A stretch of DNA of 64,000 nucleotides, from NCBI GenBank assembly GCA_947494095.1, contig CANLTI010000022.1, forward strand, positions 1 to 64,000, read 5' to 3'. Positions within the stretch are counted from its first letter, which is position 1. Each line of letters begins with the position of its first letter. A model generated the notes under the pieces. The model did not search any database. It was not told the origin of the DNA and saw only the letters and a program-made list of their open reading frames with translations. The position numbers were made by a program, and so were the translations under genes. The stretch comes from an uncultured Pseudomonadales bacterium (GTDB lineage Bacteria; Pseudomonadota; Gammaproteobacteria; Pseudomonadales; Cellvibrionaceae). Below are positions 1-9,459 of the stretch, piece after piece.

Positions 1-94
1 TGGGTGAAAGGGGCTGGCGCGGCAAAAAGACTGTTTGGTCGTTAACTCTCAAGTCATTGTTATTCTGTTTTATGTTCTAACAATATTTTTGCTT

Positions 95-240
95 GCCTGT
101 CGTTTGTGTTTTGGCGTTATGATGCGTTAATCATTACGCGAATGTGCGTTTTCTCAATGATATTAGCCTGTGATTGCTGAAAGTGGGTGATGGGAAGTGT
201 CGTTGGCCATATTTTTTTGGGAAGCTTGATTTGGATGTCC
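95..240 (+). repeat. Diverged direct repeat, copy 1
   Basis: About 150 bp that recur at 487-643 in the same orientation. Shared landmarks are TTTGTGTTT, GGCGTTATGATGCGTTAA, ACGCGAATATG-like sequence, GTGATGG and a T/G-rich tail ending TTTGAATGTC-like. Many substitutions separate the copies, so the duplication is old. No coding potential was seen in it. Confidence 0.6.
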
Positions 241-337
241 TTTCTCGTATCTTCTTTCTCGTATCTTCTTTCTCGTATCTTTCTCGTATCCTTTGTCGTT
301 CCCTCGTATTCTTTCTCGTACTTCTTTCTCGTACTTT
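241..337 (+). repeat. Tandem repeat, unit about 14 bp (TTTCTCGTATCTTC)
   Basis: Roughly seven to eight imperfect units built on TTTCTCGTA with alternating TCTTC or CTTC spacers. The apparent minus-strand open frame here is rich in Glu, Lys and Arg only because of the repeat and is not called as a gene. The array lies between direct repeat copy 1 and a 126-bp hairpin element. Confidence 0.7.
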
Positions 338-338
338 T

Positions 339-464
339 TAATTAAAAAGCCACCCATACCATCCGTACAGGGTCTTAGAAGGCAGGATGCCGACTAGAGC
401 CTACAGGGAAGTACTCGCCGCGTGCCTTGAATGGGTGGTATGGGTGGCGCCCTCAGGCTTGCTC
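339..464. repeat. 126-bp hairpin repeat, copy 1
   Basis: Nearly identical (three differences seen by eye) to 1305-1430 in the same orientation. The arms GCCACCCATACCATCC (349-364) and GGGTGGTATGGGTGGC (433-448) are inverted repeats matching at 15 of 16 positions. The interior holds smaller stems, including GGC/GCC around 381-391. The two copies bracket the lipoprotein gene at 768-1073. No flanking target duplication was recognised. Possibly a REP- or MITE-like element. Confidence 0.75.
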
Positions 465-486
465 CACCCAACCGTAAAGCGAGTGC

Positions 487-643
487 CTGTCCCTGTATTT
501 ATTGTTTGTGTTTCGGCGTTATGATGCGTTAAAATTCACGCGAATATGTCTTTTCCCCATGAGATTAGTGTGTTGTTACCCAAAATGCGTGATGGAAATT
601 TCCGCTGGGTATGTTATTTCGGAAGGATTTATTTGAATGTCTA
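487..643 (+). repeat. Diverged direct repeat, copy 2
   Basis: Second copy of the roughly 150-bp sequence at 95-240, same orientation. With the 126-bp element between them, the pair suggests an old segmental duplication or element-mediated rearrangement. Confidence 0.6.
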
Positions 644-767
644 GTCTTACTTGTTACTTGTGTGATTTAGGTACCTAGTCTTCCGTGCTACACAAATTAC
701 AGTTTACTGCTTTTTTTCGGCTTAATACTGCGTCCACGTTAAAAATATTTATGAAAGGATAATTAAT

Positions 768-1073
768 TTGAAGTTTTTTAATCGAGTAATCTTGCTACTA
801 TTTGTATCTTTTAATTATGCATGCTCATCAATTAATTATAGCGACAAAAGCGACTTTGATTTGGAGATAGAAAAATATATTAAATTAAAAGCTAAGAAGT
901 CTTTTGCAGTCGCTATCGAGCCCTCAGGAAAATGGGCCTTCGGAGTAGCCTTTGGATATCCGATACAAGAAATGGCTGACACTATAGCCTTAAGAAACTG
1001 TGAAATATATAAGAAAGAATTAAAAATAGAAGAGGAATGTTATGTATATATGCAAGGCAACAAGACGCTTTAG
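768..1073 (+). CDS. Small putative lipoprotein (DUF4189-like pattern)
   Basis: 101 aa. The N-terminus is a short basic segment plus a hydrophobic stretch (residues 7-18) ending at Cys19 in the context FNYACSS, a plausible though weak lipobox. The mature part has an AVAIEPSGKWAFG segment, an ALRNC motif (Cys78) and a second Cys91. This resembles the small periplasmic DUF4189 fold, where an Ala-rich helix precedes a cysteine pair, but the match is from memory of the pattern only. The start is TTG at 768 with AGGA about 9 nt upstream. The gene is more AT-rich than its neighbours, stands alone and lies between two 126-bp repeats, so acquisition by transfer is plausible. Function unknown. Confidence 0.55.
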   Translation: MKFFNRVILLLFVSFNYACSSINYSDKSDFDLEIEKYIKLKAKKSFAVAIEPSGKWAFGVAFGYPIQEMADTIALRNCEIYKKELKIEEECYVYMQGNKTL

Positions 1074-1304
1074 CGGGTAAATATCTAAAATTGACTCAAA
1101 GGCGCTAATAAGCTAACTAACATTACCAGCGATACTCACTCAAGATTTTTGTACTTGCTGTCTGGCTTAAAATTGTGATCAAGAACGCTTTGTGCTTGTC
1201 GGCTTTTACCTCCTCTTGAAAACGCACCTACACGCACACTGGTTTAGTTGACCAGAACAAAAACACCTTTCGGCCTAATACTTAAAAAATGCTGATTCCT
1301 GCCG

Positions 1305-1430
1305 TAATTAAAAAGCCACCCATACCATCCGTTCAGAGACTTAGAAGGCAGGATGCCGACTAGAGCCTACAGGGAAGTACTCGCCGCGTGCCTTGAATGG
1401 GTGGTATGGGTGGCGCCCTCAGGCTTGCTC
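1305..1430. repeat. 126-bp hairpin repeat, copy 2
   Basis: Second copy of the element at 339-464, same orientation, with the same inverted arms and the internal GGCAGGATGCC stem. The rest of 1074-1668 holds no supported gene: 1074-1304 is featureless AT-rich sequence and 1431-1589 is the 3' flank of cysZ. Confidence 0.75.
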
Positions 1431-1589
1431 TACCGATCCTAATCTTAAAACCATAAACACTAGCGCACCAATTAGCCAAAGCCTACCGCTCTCACACACC
1501 TTTAAAAAATACTGGCACAGTTTACCTCTAGCGGTAAAACCTCTGTCATCAAAAGCCACATCAATTACTTGCCATAATCGATCGACCAC

Positions 1590-1612
1590 AAAAAAACCGA
1601 CTAAAAAGCCGG
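1590..1612 (-). terminator. Rho-independent terminator of cysZ
   Basis: On the minus strand the stem CCGGCT/AGTCGG (one G-T pair, loop TTTT) is followed by seven T residues. It lies about 57 nt past the cysZ stop codon. Confidence 0.7.
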
Positions 1613-1668
1613 CTTTAAATTATTTTGATGCAGGCGCTACCCACAAAAAAACGACAACACTAACTCGC

Positions 1669-2427
1669 CTAAGACTCCTCCTGCCACTGCAACTCTTTAA
1701 TCCAAAACGCTGTGCCACCGGTAACGGCGGCGGGCATGGCGAAGATATTGATAATGGGAATCATGCTGGCGAACATGACCATGCCGCCAAAGCCGGTGCT
1801 GCTATAAAGGTTAGCGCGTAAGCGTTTGCGCATGGGGGTAAACGCTAGCTGATTGTTGTCGCAGGTGTAATCTACATATTGTACTGCCATACACCATGCG
1901 CCCCACAGTGCGGCAATAACCGGGACTAAAGGCGCGGTGATGGTCATAAAGCCCAGTATTAATAGCATAATAAAGACAAAAAAACCTCGGCTAATAAAAT
2001 AGATAAGCTTGTGTATTTCGCGGGCTATAACACGCGGTATTAACGTGCCTAAGGGCTCATCGTGTGGGGTGGTGCCGGCAATAAGTTCTTGGGTTTTTTG
2101 CGCTAATATCCCGTAAAAAGGCGAGGCAATAATATTGGTGATGGCATTAAATATGTAGCCATAACACAGTAATAAAAAAACACCGACTAATAAACCCATA
2201 ATCCATTTTAAAAAATGTAAAAAGCTCGGCAAAAACCCAAGCATCCACTCCATGCTGCTATTAAAATAATGGAATAGAGTAGAGGTTAGGCTAATAAAAA
2301 TAACAACGTTAATGACTAAAGGCGCAATAATGTAAAGGCGTAGCTCTTTGCGCCATAATAAATTAATGCCTTTGATATAATAATTGGCCCCGGTGACTAA
2401 ATTATTTTTGGGTGTGAGTGTGCTCAT
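1669..2427 (-). CDS. cysZ: Sulfate transport protein CysZ
   Basis: 252 aa, the usual length for CysZ (EI24/CysZ family), an inner-membrane protein supplying sulfate for cysteine synthesis. Hydrophobic segments lie near residues 30-52, 68-95, 145-180 and 210-240. Family-like stretches include ASPFYGILAQKTQE and WCMAVQYVDYTCDNN. The start ATG at 2427 gives the expected N-terminus. The gene follows the PA4642-family gene on the same strand, but a terminator lies between, so it is probably transcribed separately. No other cys genes are nearby. Confidence comes from recognition of conserved motifs. Confidence 0.85.
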   Translation of the reverse strand: MSTLTPKNNLVTGANYYIKGINLLWRKELRLYIIAPLVINVVIFISLTSTLFHYFNSSMEWMLGFLPSFLHFLKWIMGLLVGVFLLLCYGYIFNAITNIIASPFYGILAQKTQELIAGTTPHDEPLGTLIPRVIAREIHKLIYFISRGFFVFIMLLILGFMTITAPLVPVIAALWGAWCMAVQYVDYTCDNNQLAFTPMRKRLRANLYSSTGFGGMVMFASMIPIINIFAMPAAVTGGTAFWIKELQWQEES

Positions 2428-2451
2428 AAAACTGTGATGACCTTTAGCGCG

Positions 2452-2495
2452 AAAATAAAAAAGGCGCTAAGCAGTGGCTTGCTGTAGCGCCTTTT
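2452..2495 (-). terminator. Rho-independent terminator of the PA4642-family gene
   Basis: On the minus strand the 11-bp stem AAAAGGCGCTA/TAGCGCCTTTT (2459-2469 with 2485-2495) is followed by a T-rich run. It begins 45 nt past the stop at 2540. Confidence 0.85.
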
Positions 2496-2539
2496 GACTA
2501 TTGAGTACGGCTATGTAAAAAAATTAAAAGCCGTTAAAT

Positions 2540-2836
2540 TTACTTGGCGCCGGCAGCGGCTAAGGCTTTTGCATAGTCACCACTTTGGCGATGCTGGGCA
2601 ACCACTTGTGCGATGGTTTTACCCTCTGGCCCTAGCGCATTAAAATTACGCCCTGCCTCTTTAAAAAAGGTGACAAAGGTGGCGAAGTTTTCTTGGTGCA
2701 TACCGCGGTAGGCTATTTCTAGGCAGTGGTAGTCGGCATCTACACCCTTGGGCGCTTGGGTGTCTAAAAAAGTTTTGATGCGAGCATCGTCAAAGGTTTC
2801 GCCTAGGACTTTTTGTTTATCTTTTTTTAAACTCAT
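2540..2836 (-). CDS. PA4642-family conserved protein
   Basis: 98 aa. The N-terminus MSLKKDKQKVLGE and the following DDARIKTFLD match the small conserved Pseudomonas PA4642 family as I remember it. Function unknown. It is soluble with no signal peptide or membrane segment, and its C-terminal half is helical (GMHQENFATFVTFFKEAG). It lies downstream of gatB with an unusually structured 202-nt gap (hairpins at 2889-2992) and ends in a strong terminator. Whether it is cotranscribed with gatCAB cannot be decided from sequence. Confidence 0.75.
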   Translation of the reverse strand: MSLKKDKQKVLGETFDDARIKTFLDTQAPKGVDADYHCLEIAYRGMHQENFATFVTFFKEAGRNFNALGPEGKTIAQVVAQHRQSGDYAKALAAAGAK

Positions 2837-2888
2837 AAATTTCTCACATTATTTGTGATGGCTGGTTGGAGCAAACGGTATTGTTGAC

Positions 2889-2992
2889 CTTCACCGGCAG
2901 AGCGCCGGTGAAGAGCTTACACGCCCCAGTACGGGGTTAGACTTTACAAGGAGCATAAAGTCCTCGATGTATTGACAGCGTGTCACCAATAC
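2889..2992 (-). other. Cluster of four stem-loops, including a stand-alone TGCTCCT-loop module
   Basis: Four consecutive hairpins between gatB and the PA4642-family gene: CTTCACCGGC/GCCGGTGAAG (2889-2913), CCCC/GGGG (2924-2936), GACTTTA/TAAAGTC (2940-2962) and GTATTG/CAATAC (2969-2992). On the minus strand the third has loop TGCTCCTTG and is followed by TA and then the CCCC/GGGG stem. That is the same two-hairpin order seen inside mobile elements at 28525 and 40740. On the minus strand it lies in the gatB 3' region or the 5' leader of the next gene. No T-run follows, so it is not an ordinary terminator. Confidence 0.6.
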
Positions 2993-3038
2993 TGTGTTTT
3001 GCTTTTATTGAAAAGGCGCACAGAGTGTTAATCGGTGC

Positions 3039-4484
3039 TTAGCCGTTTAGCTTTTTAACCAGCAATTGATTTAACTGTTTAGGATCGGCTTGGCCTTTAC
3101 TGGCCTTCATGCATTGGCCGACAAAAAAGCCCACCATTTTAGCGCGTTTGTCTTCGGGTGCTGCGCGGTAGCCTTCAACTTGTTGAGTATTGTTGGCCAT
3201 CACGTCGTCAATAATTTTCTCTAACGCGCCGCTATCGCTTACTTGCTTAAGGCCTTTGGCTTCGATGACCGTATCGGCATCGCCTTCGCCGGCTGCCATG
3301 CCTTCGAATACCGCTTTTGCCATTTTACTGTTAACGGTACCATCATCAATGCGCTGGGTTAAACCGGCCAGTGCGGCAGGGGTTACCGGGCTTTGTTTAA
3401 TGGTGAGTTCTTGGCGATTTAAAAAGGCGGCTAGATCGCCCATGATCCAGTTGGCGGCTAATTTAGGTATAGCACCTGCATTCACGGCGGCATCAAAATA
3501 AACGGCAGTGGCCACGTCGCCAGTTAATACTTTGGCGTCGTATTCGCTAAGGCCCATATCACCGGTGTAGCGCGCGCGCTTGGCTTCGGGTAGCTCTGGC
3601 ATGGCAGCTGCCACTTCGGCCAAAAAGCTATCATCTAAAATAACGGGCAATAAGTCGGGGCAGGGGAAGTAGCGATAATCGTTGCTGTCTTCTTTGCTAC
3701 GCATAGAGCGCGCTTTTTTGGTGTCGCCATTGTATAGGCGGGTTTCTTGGCGAATAGTACCGCCGCTTTCGATCACGCTAATTTGGCGCTCAACCTCTAA
3801 TTCGATGGCCTCTTCCATAAACTTAAACGAGTTTAAATTTTTGGTTTCGGTACGAATACCTAGCTCTTTTTGGCCTTTAGGGCGCACCGAAATATTCACA
3901 TCAAAGCGCAAAGAGCCTTGTGACATTTCGCCATCACAAATACCAATAGCCACCACTAAGCCGTGTAGCTTTTTGGCAAAGGCTACGGCTTGCTCGGCGT
4001 TGCGCATATCGGGCTCGGTGACGATTTCGATCAGCGGTGTGCCAGCACGGTTAAGGTCGATACCGCTCATGCCGTGGTAATCTTCGTGGAGCGATTTGCC
4101 GGCGTCTTCTTCGAGGTGAGCATGGTGAATGCGCACGCGGTGCTCGGTGCCATCGTCTAGGGTAATATCAACATGGCCGGCGCCTACAATAGGCTCGTCG
4201 AGCTGTGTGGTTTGGTAGCCTTTGGGTAAGTCGGGGTAAAAGTAATTTTTACGCTCGAATACCGAACGGCGCGCAATGGGCGCGTCGATGGCTAAACCAA
4301 ACATGGCGGCCAATTTAAAGGCTTGACGGTTAGGTACCGGCAGCGTGCCAGGCATGGCTAAATCGATTGCGCAAGCTTGGGTGTTGGGCTCGGCGCCATA
4401 AGCGGTGCTAGCACCAGAGAATATTTTAGTTTTGGTGGCCAATTGAACATGAATCTCAAGGCCAATAACGGTTTCCCATTCCAT
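3039..4484 (-). CDS. gatB: Asp-tRNA(Asn)/Glu-tRNA(Gln) amidotransferase subunit B
   Basis: 481 aa, normal family length. GatB phosphorylates Glu-tRNA(Gln) or Asp-tRNA(Asn) and transfers ammonia delivered from GatA. The N-terminus [15 protein letters not shown] is the family signature. The catalytic cradle contains [10 protein letters not shown] and [10 protein letters not shown]. The C-terminal 150 residues form the YqeY-like tRNA-binding tail, ending in QLLVKKLNG. It is the third gene of gatCAB on the minus strand, 10 nt after gatA. No glnS or asnS is in the window, so which substrate matters in vivo cannot be said. Confidence 0.97.
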   Translation of the reverse strand: MEWETVIGLEIHVQLATKTKIFSGASTAYGAEPNTQACAIDLAMPGTLPVPNRQAFKLAAMFGLAIDAPIARRSVFERKNYFYPDLPKGYQTTQLDEPIVGAGHVDITLDDGTEHRVRIHHAHLEEDAGKSLHEDYHGMSGIDLNRAGTPLIEIVTEPDMRNAEQAVAFAKKLHGLVVAIGICDGEMSQGSLRFDVNISVRPKGQKELGIRTETKNLNSFKFMEEAIELEVERQISVIESGGTIRQETRLYNGDTKKARSMRSKEDSNDYRYFPCPDLLPVILDDSFLAEVAAAMPELPEAKRARYTGDMGLSEYDAKVLTGDVATAVYFDAAVNAGAIPKLAANWIMGDLAAFLNRQELTIKQSPVTPAALAGLTQRIDDGTVNSKMAKAVFEGMAAGEGDADTVIEAKGLKQVSDSGALEKIIDDVMANNTQQVEGYRAAPEDKRAKMVGFFVGQCMKASKGQADPKQLNQLLVKKLNG

Positions 4485-4494
4485 AGTGTTTGCC

Positions 4495-5949
4495 TTATTT
4501 GTAGTTGGCCGGTGCCAGGGTGTGGAAGTGAGTGGCTTGCTGGTACTGATGCGCGACGCCTAGCATTTGTGCCTCATCAAAGTAATTGCCAATAATTTGC
4601 AAGCCTATAGGCTTGCCATTGACTAAACCACACGGTATCGACATACCCGGTAAACCGGCTAAGTTGGTGGCGATGGTGTAGATGTCTTCGAGGTACATAG
4701 CGACAGGGTCGGCGCTTTTGCTACCAAATTCAAAGGCTGGGCTGGGCGAGGTTGGGCCCATAATTAAATCAACATCATGAAAAGCGGCGACAAAATCTTG
4801 TTTGATTAAGCGGCGTGCTTTTTGGGCTTTGGCGTAATAGGCATCGTAATAGCCTGCGCTTAAGGCATAGGCACCGACTAAAATGCGGCGCTTCACTTCA
4901 TCGCCAAAACCTTCGCTGCGTGAGCGGGAGTATAAGTCGTCTAGGTCTTGTGGGTTTTTGCAGCGGTAGCCGTAGCGCACGCCATCAAAGCGCGAAAGGT
5001 TAGCCGAGCACTCGGCAGGCGCAATCACATAATACGCAGGCACCGAAAGGCTGGTGTGCGGCAGCTTGATGGACTTGGTGGTGGCGCCGAGTTTTTCGAA
5101 CTGGGCGATGGCCTCGCGCACGCACTTTTCGGTGCTGGCTTCTAGGCCTTCGCCAAAGTACTCATCGGGTATACCAATACGTAAGCCGGTTAATGGCTTA
5201 TCGAGTAGGCGCGTGTAGTCATCGACGGGGTGATCGACGCTGGTGGAATCTTTAGGGTCAAAGCCGCTGAGCGGGCCTAATAATAAGGCGATATCTTCGG
5301 CGGTTTGCGCCATAAGGCCGGCTTGGTCTAGGCTGCTGGCAAAAGCAATCATGCCGTAACGTGAGGCGCGACCATAGGTGGGCTTAAGGCCGCTAATACC
5401 GCATAGCGCAGCAGGCTGGCGAATAGAGCCGCCGGTATCGGTCGCGGTAGCGGCAGGCGCTAAGCGCGCGGCAACAGCCGCCGCAGAGCCACCCGATGAA
5501 CCACCAGGCACGCAATGGGTGGCCCAAGGGTTTTTAACGGGGCCGTAGTAGCTGGTTTCGTTAGATGAGCCCATGGCAAACTCATCCATATTGGTTTTAC
5601 CTAAGCTTACAACACCTTGATTTTGGTAGTTTTGCACAATGGTCGCATCGTAAGGGGCAATAAAATTATCGAGCATTTTACTGCCGCAGCTAGTGCGTAC
5701 ACCTTGCGTACAAAAAATATCTTTGTGGGCAATAGGTAGGCCGCACAGCGTGGGGGCATTGCCTTGGGCTAAGCGCACATCGGCGGCTTTCGCTTGGGCT
5801 AGTGCTTGCTCGGCGGTTACGCTAATAAAGCTGTTAAGGTCGGCATCGTTTTGTTGGATGCGGTCAAGGTAGTGCTGGGTGAGCTCAACACTGGATACAG
5901 CTTTGCTTTGCAGCTGTTTAACCAGTTGGGCAACGGTTTGGTTATGCAT
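4495..5949 (-). CDS. gatA: Asp-tRNA(Asn)/Glu-tRNA(Gln) amidotransferase subunit A
   Basis: 484 aa amidase-signature enzyme that hydrolyses glutamine and channels ammonia to GatB. The Ser-cisSer-Lys triad is intact: Lys76 (in IAHKD), Ser151 (PGGSSGGS) and Ser175 (DTGGSIRQP). The C-terminal half has the family [10 protein letters not shown] and [13 protein letters not shown] segments. It lies 14 nt downstream of gatC and 10 nt upstream of gatB, consistent with one operon and a heterotrimer made at equal stoichiometry. Confidence 0.97.
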   Translation of the reverse strand: MHNQTVAQLVKQLQSKAVSSVELTQHYLDRIQQNDADLNSFISVTAEQALAQAKAADVRLAQGNAPTLCGLPIAHKDIFCTQGVRTSCGSKMLDNFIAPYDATIVQNYQNQGVVSLGKTNMDEFAMGSSNETSYYGPVKNPWATHCVPGGSSGGSAAAVAARLAPAATATDTGGSIRQPAALCGISGLKPTYGRASRYGMIAFASSLDQAGLMAQTAEDIALLLGPLSGFDPKDSTSVDHPVDDYTRLLDKPLTGLRIGIPDEYFGEGLEASTEKCVREAIAQFEKLGATTKSIKLPHTSLSVPAYYVIAPAECSANLSRFDGVRYGYRCKNPQDLDDLYSRSRSEGFGDEVKRRILVGAYALSAGYYDAYYAKAQKARRLIKQDFVAAFHDVDLIMGPTSPSPAFEFGSKSADPVAMYLEDIYTIATNLAGLPGMSIPCGLVNGKPIGLQIIGNYFDEAQMLGVAHQYQQATHFHTLAPANYK

Positions 5950-5963
5950 GCGAATATCCGTGT

Positions 5964-6245
5964 TTAGTCGATAACTTTAGGCACTAAAAATAGGCCGTCT
6001 TCGGTGGCGGGGGCAATGGCTTGCATTTGCTCGCGCACATTGGGTTCGGTAATTTCATCGGCACGTAGTATCTGTACCGCATCGAGCGGGTGAGCCATAG
6101 GGGCTACACCTTCGGTATCGACAGCGCTGAGCTGGTCGACGAGCGCGAGTACGGTGCTGATGCGGTTGGTTACCTCGTCGACTTGGTCGTCGGCAATATG
6201 CAACTGCGCCAACTTGGCAAGTTGTTGAATGTCTTCTCGGTTCAC
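5964..6245 (-). CDS. gatC: Asp-tRNA(Asn)/Glu-tRNA(Gln) amidotransferase subunit C
   Basis: 93 aa, the typical GatC size. This subunit wraps around GatA and GatB and stabilises the complex. The N-terminal helix ([13 protein letters not shown]) and the [16 protein letters not shown] segment, followed by an extended C-terminus ending FLVPKVID, are characteristic. First gene of the gatCAB operon. Its promoter must lie in the 396-bp divergent region shared with mreB. Confidence 0.95.
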   Translation of the reverse strand: MNREDIQQLAKLAQLHIADDQVDEVTNRISTVLALVDQLSAVDTEGVAPMAHPLDAVQILRADEITEPNVREQMQAIAPATEDGLFLVPKVID

Positions 6246-6506
6246 GGGTGTCTCCGTTTGCCCTTAGGGCTGGGTAGGCTGGATCACAAAAAAGTGCGCT
6301 AATTTACCATATTCAGAGGCGGGTGCCCAAGAGGGAGGTGGCTGGCTTGTTATTTTTGTCTGGGTCCGATGAGCCGTGCTGCAATCGCACGACATATTGG
6401 TGTTATCAATGACTCGCTTTAAGCCCCAATATACTGCCCAAGTTAATGCTAAAGTTTATTTGCGCCTTGCTCTAGCCCCTTTGCGTTGCTAGAGTGCACT
6501 CTTCTC

Positions 6507-6512
6507 TATAAT
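6507..6512 (+). promoter_or_regulatory. Candidate -10 box upstream of mreB
   Basis: A perfect TATAAT followed by GGGGC, about 130 nt before the mreB ATG. Possible -35 sequences (TTGCGT at 6481 or TTGCTA at 6486) are poorly spaced, so only the -10 is convincing. The remainder of 6246-6641, between divergent gatC and mreB, shows no other feature I can support. Confidence 0.4.
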
Positions 6513-6611
6513 AGGGGCAAAAGTGGCCTTTAGGTTTGCTGTTTGTCGCTATTGTTAGCCCTTTCGGGCTGCTTATTGATTATTATTATTTTAAATGTGC
6601 ATGCTTTTTAG

Positions 6612-7670
<1,059 letters not shown>

Positions 7671-7689
7671 GTCTTTCGCCTGTATTTAG

Positions 7690-7720
7690 CGCCGGTGGGG
7701 TAATGCCTTGCCGGCGTTTT
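7690..7720 (+). terminator. Probable terminator after mreB
   Basis: Stem CGCCGG/CCGGCG (7690-7695 with 7711-7716) with a 15-nt loop, followed by TTTTAGCATTTATT. The T-run is short, so read-through to mreCD is likely. Confidence 0.5.
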
Positions 7721-7865
7721 AGCATTTATTGGTTGAGGTAGCTCCCTTTTATAAGGGCGTGTTGCTGCTTTTTTATGAGCGCGTGTAGCTTTTATTGGCT
7801 CTGTGGGTGTCGCGGTTGCTCCATAATGACTCAATGTGCGCTATATTGGCTTTAAGTCTTTATTT

Positions 7866-8027
7866 GTAACTATTCAGCTCAGCTGACAAACCTCACCTGA
7901 TAGGGTGCTGATGGATTATTTTCTGGGCATTTAAGCGCCGGGAGCGCTTATATAGCGACCATGGATGGCTTGAGCGGCCCAGTCAATGATTCATTAGCGC
8001 CCAATTTCGGTACTCCTGAATAGTTAC
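7866..8027. mobile_element. 162-bp non-autonomous element, IS66-like ends, copy A
   Basis: Perfect 12-bp terminal inverted repeats GTAACTATTCAG and CTGAATAGTTAC. It is flanked by a perfect 8-bp target duplication CTTTATTT (7858-7865 and 8028-8035). It has no coding capacity. The interior closely matches the copy at 39705-39865 and lacks the 50-bp hairpin module found in the 40673 copy. The 5'-GTAA ends and 8-bp duplication are hallmarks of IS66-family transposition; that assignment is an inference. The insertion separates mreB from mreC and ends about 50 bp before the inferred mreC start. Confidence 0.88.
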
Positions 8028-8079
8028 CTTTATTTTTTAACTATTATCGATCGTCAAGGCATAGCCAGAGGGTAAGTTC

Positions 8080-8979
8080 ATTAAACTGCTTTTTACTAAA
8101 GGACCATCACTTGGCGCTAAAATAGCGGTATTGTTTGTGGTGTCGGCAGTACTGGTTGGGCTATTTGTAGCAACGCCTTTTTTGCAGAGCGCGCGCGATC
8201 AAGCCGTTGGCCTTGCGGCTCCGTTTTATAAGTTTGCTGACTTACCGCGCGATATTGCCGAGTGGAGCCGTACCCGCCTTATTAGCCGCGACGAACTTAT
8301 TCAAAAAAATGAAGCCTTGCGCAGCGAGCTATTAGTGCACCAGCGTAAACTGCAGCAATTGGCTTTTTTGACGGCCGAAAACACACGGTTACGCCAGCTC
8401 TTAAACTCGGCCGACAACCTTAATCATCGCGTATTAGTGGCTGACTTGGTGGGTGTGGCACCAGACCCTAATATCCATAAAGTGTTTATTAACCGCGGCA
8501 GTGACGATGGCGTGTATGTTGGCCAGCCGGTTGTCGATGCCACCGGGCTCATTGGGCAAGTGGTTAATGTCTCGAGTAACGACAGCGTTGTATTATTAAT
8601 TTCGGATACCAGCCATGCCATACCGGTGCAAATCAACCGCAATGGTGTGCGCTTAATTGCTGAGGGGCGCGGCAGTGTTTTTGAACTCGGTTTGCGCCAT
8701 GTACCCAGTACGTTAGATATTAAAGAGGGCGATTTACTGGTGAGCTCGGGTTTGGGCGATATTTACCCAGCAGGCTACCCGGTGGCAACGGTACAAAAAA
8801 TTACCTATGACCCTGGTCGCCCGTTTGCCGAAGTGGTTGCCATACCCAAGGCGCAGCTTAATCGCAACCGCCATGTTTTACTTGTTTTTGCCAACAAAAC
8901 GCGTTTTTCCTCTGGGGATCAAACCTTTAGCGCACCGCCCAAAGCGATGCTAAAAGAGCCTAACAGTGACAACCCATAG
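8080..8979 (+). CDS. mreC: Rod-shape determining protein MreC, inferred ATT start
   Basis: About 299 aa membrane-anchored periplasmic protein linking MreB filaments to the wall synthesis complex. An N-terminal membrane segment (about residues 13-35) and a coiled coil precede the beta-rich domain with NRGSDDGVYVGQPV and IKEGDLLVSSGLGD. The first orthodox start is TTG at 8131, but the frame upstream encodes KLLFTKGPSLGAK, matching the conserved MreC N-terminus (MIKPLFxKGPSLG in Pseudomonas). Between that motif and the in-frame stop at 8062 there is no ATG, GTG or TTG. ATT at 8080 has GAGGG 7 nt upstream. The stop overlaps mreD by 14 nt. Confidence 0.9.
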   Translation: MKLLFTKGPSLGAKIAVLFVVSAVLVGLFVATPFLQSARDQAVGLAAPFYKFADLPRDIAEWSRTRLISRDELIQKNEALRSELLVHQRKLQQLAFLTAENTRLRQLLNSADNLNHRVLVADLVGVAPDPNIHKVFINRGSDDGVYVGQPVVDATGLIGQVVNVSSNDSVVLLISDTSHAIPVQINRNGVRLIAEGRGSVFELGLRHVPSTLDIKEGDLLVSSGLGDIYPAGYPVATVQKITYDPGRPFAEVVAIPKAQLNRNRHVLLVFANKTRFSSGDQTFSAPPKAMLKEPNSDNP

Positions 8980-9448
8980 CGGCTTTTATACATGGGTTGT
9001 CGTGTCTGTGTTGTTGGCGCTGCTTTTGTGTGTGTATCCGTTACCGGCACATTATGCGTGGTTTAGGCCCGAATTCTTACCCTTGCTGTGCGTATTTTGG
9101 GCGCTATATTGCCCTTTTCGTTTTGGTGTTGTGATTGCATGGGGGATTGGCTTGGCGCAAGACATTGTGGTGGGTGGCGTGTGGGGCGCCCATGCGATTG
9201 CATTAGCGTTTATTACCTATGTATGCCTTTTATCTTACCAGCGGTTGCGCAGTTACAGCTTAGCGCAGCAAATACTCTGGGTATTTATATTGGTGGGTAT
9301 CCATCAAATTTTTGTCAATTGGGTGTATGGCCTAGATGGCTACGATGCTCCCGTTGAAATGATTATCCTTCCTACACTGATTACGGCACTGTGTTGGCCG
9401 TTAGTGCTTACGCTACTCAAGCCTTCGCGGGGGGTGTGGCACATTTAA
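8966..9448 (+). CDS. mreD: Rod-shape determining protein MreD
   Basis: 160 aa integral inner-membrane protein of the elongation complex. It is almost entirely hydrophobic, with about five membrane segments, and carries the family-like FRFGVVIAWGIGLAQDIVVG segment. The GTG start at 8966 overlaps the end of mreC by 14 nt, indicating translational coupling. Length is normal. The usual follow-on gene maf comes after a repeat-filled gap of 367 bp. Confidence 0.92.
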   Translation: MTTHSGFYTWVVVSVLLALLLCVYPLPAHYAWFRPEFLPLLCVFWALYCPFRFGVVIAWGIGLAQDIVVGGVWGAHAIALAFITYVCLLSYQRLRSYSLAQQILWVFILVGIHQIFVNWVYGLDGYDAPVEMIILPTLITALCWPLVLTLLKPSRGVWHI

Positions 9449-9459
9449 GGTGAGAATTT

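Noticed and set aside
163..357. Minus-strand 64-codon frame rich in Lys, Arg and Glu
   Set aside because: Produced by the TTTCTCGTA tandem array; no ribosome-binding site or family resemblance.
339..1430. Integron attC-like sites around a gene cassette
   Set aside because: An ACCCAAC core-like heptamer occurs after copy 1 but not after copy 2, the paired GTTRRRY site is missing, and no integrase gene is in the window.
1393..1821. Plus-strand 142-codon frame
   Set aside because: It overlaps the end of cysZ on the opposite strand and begins inside a repeat; composition is not protein-like.
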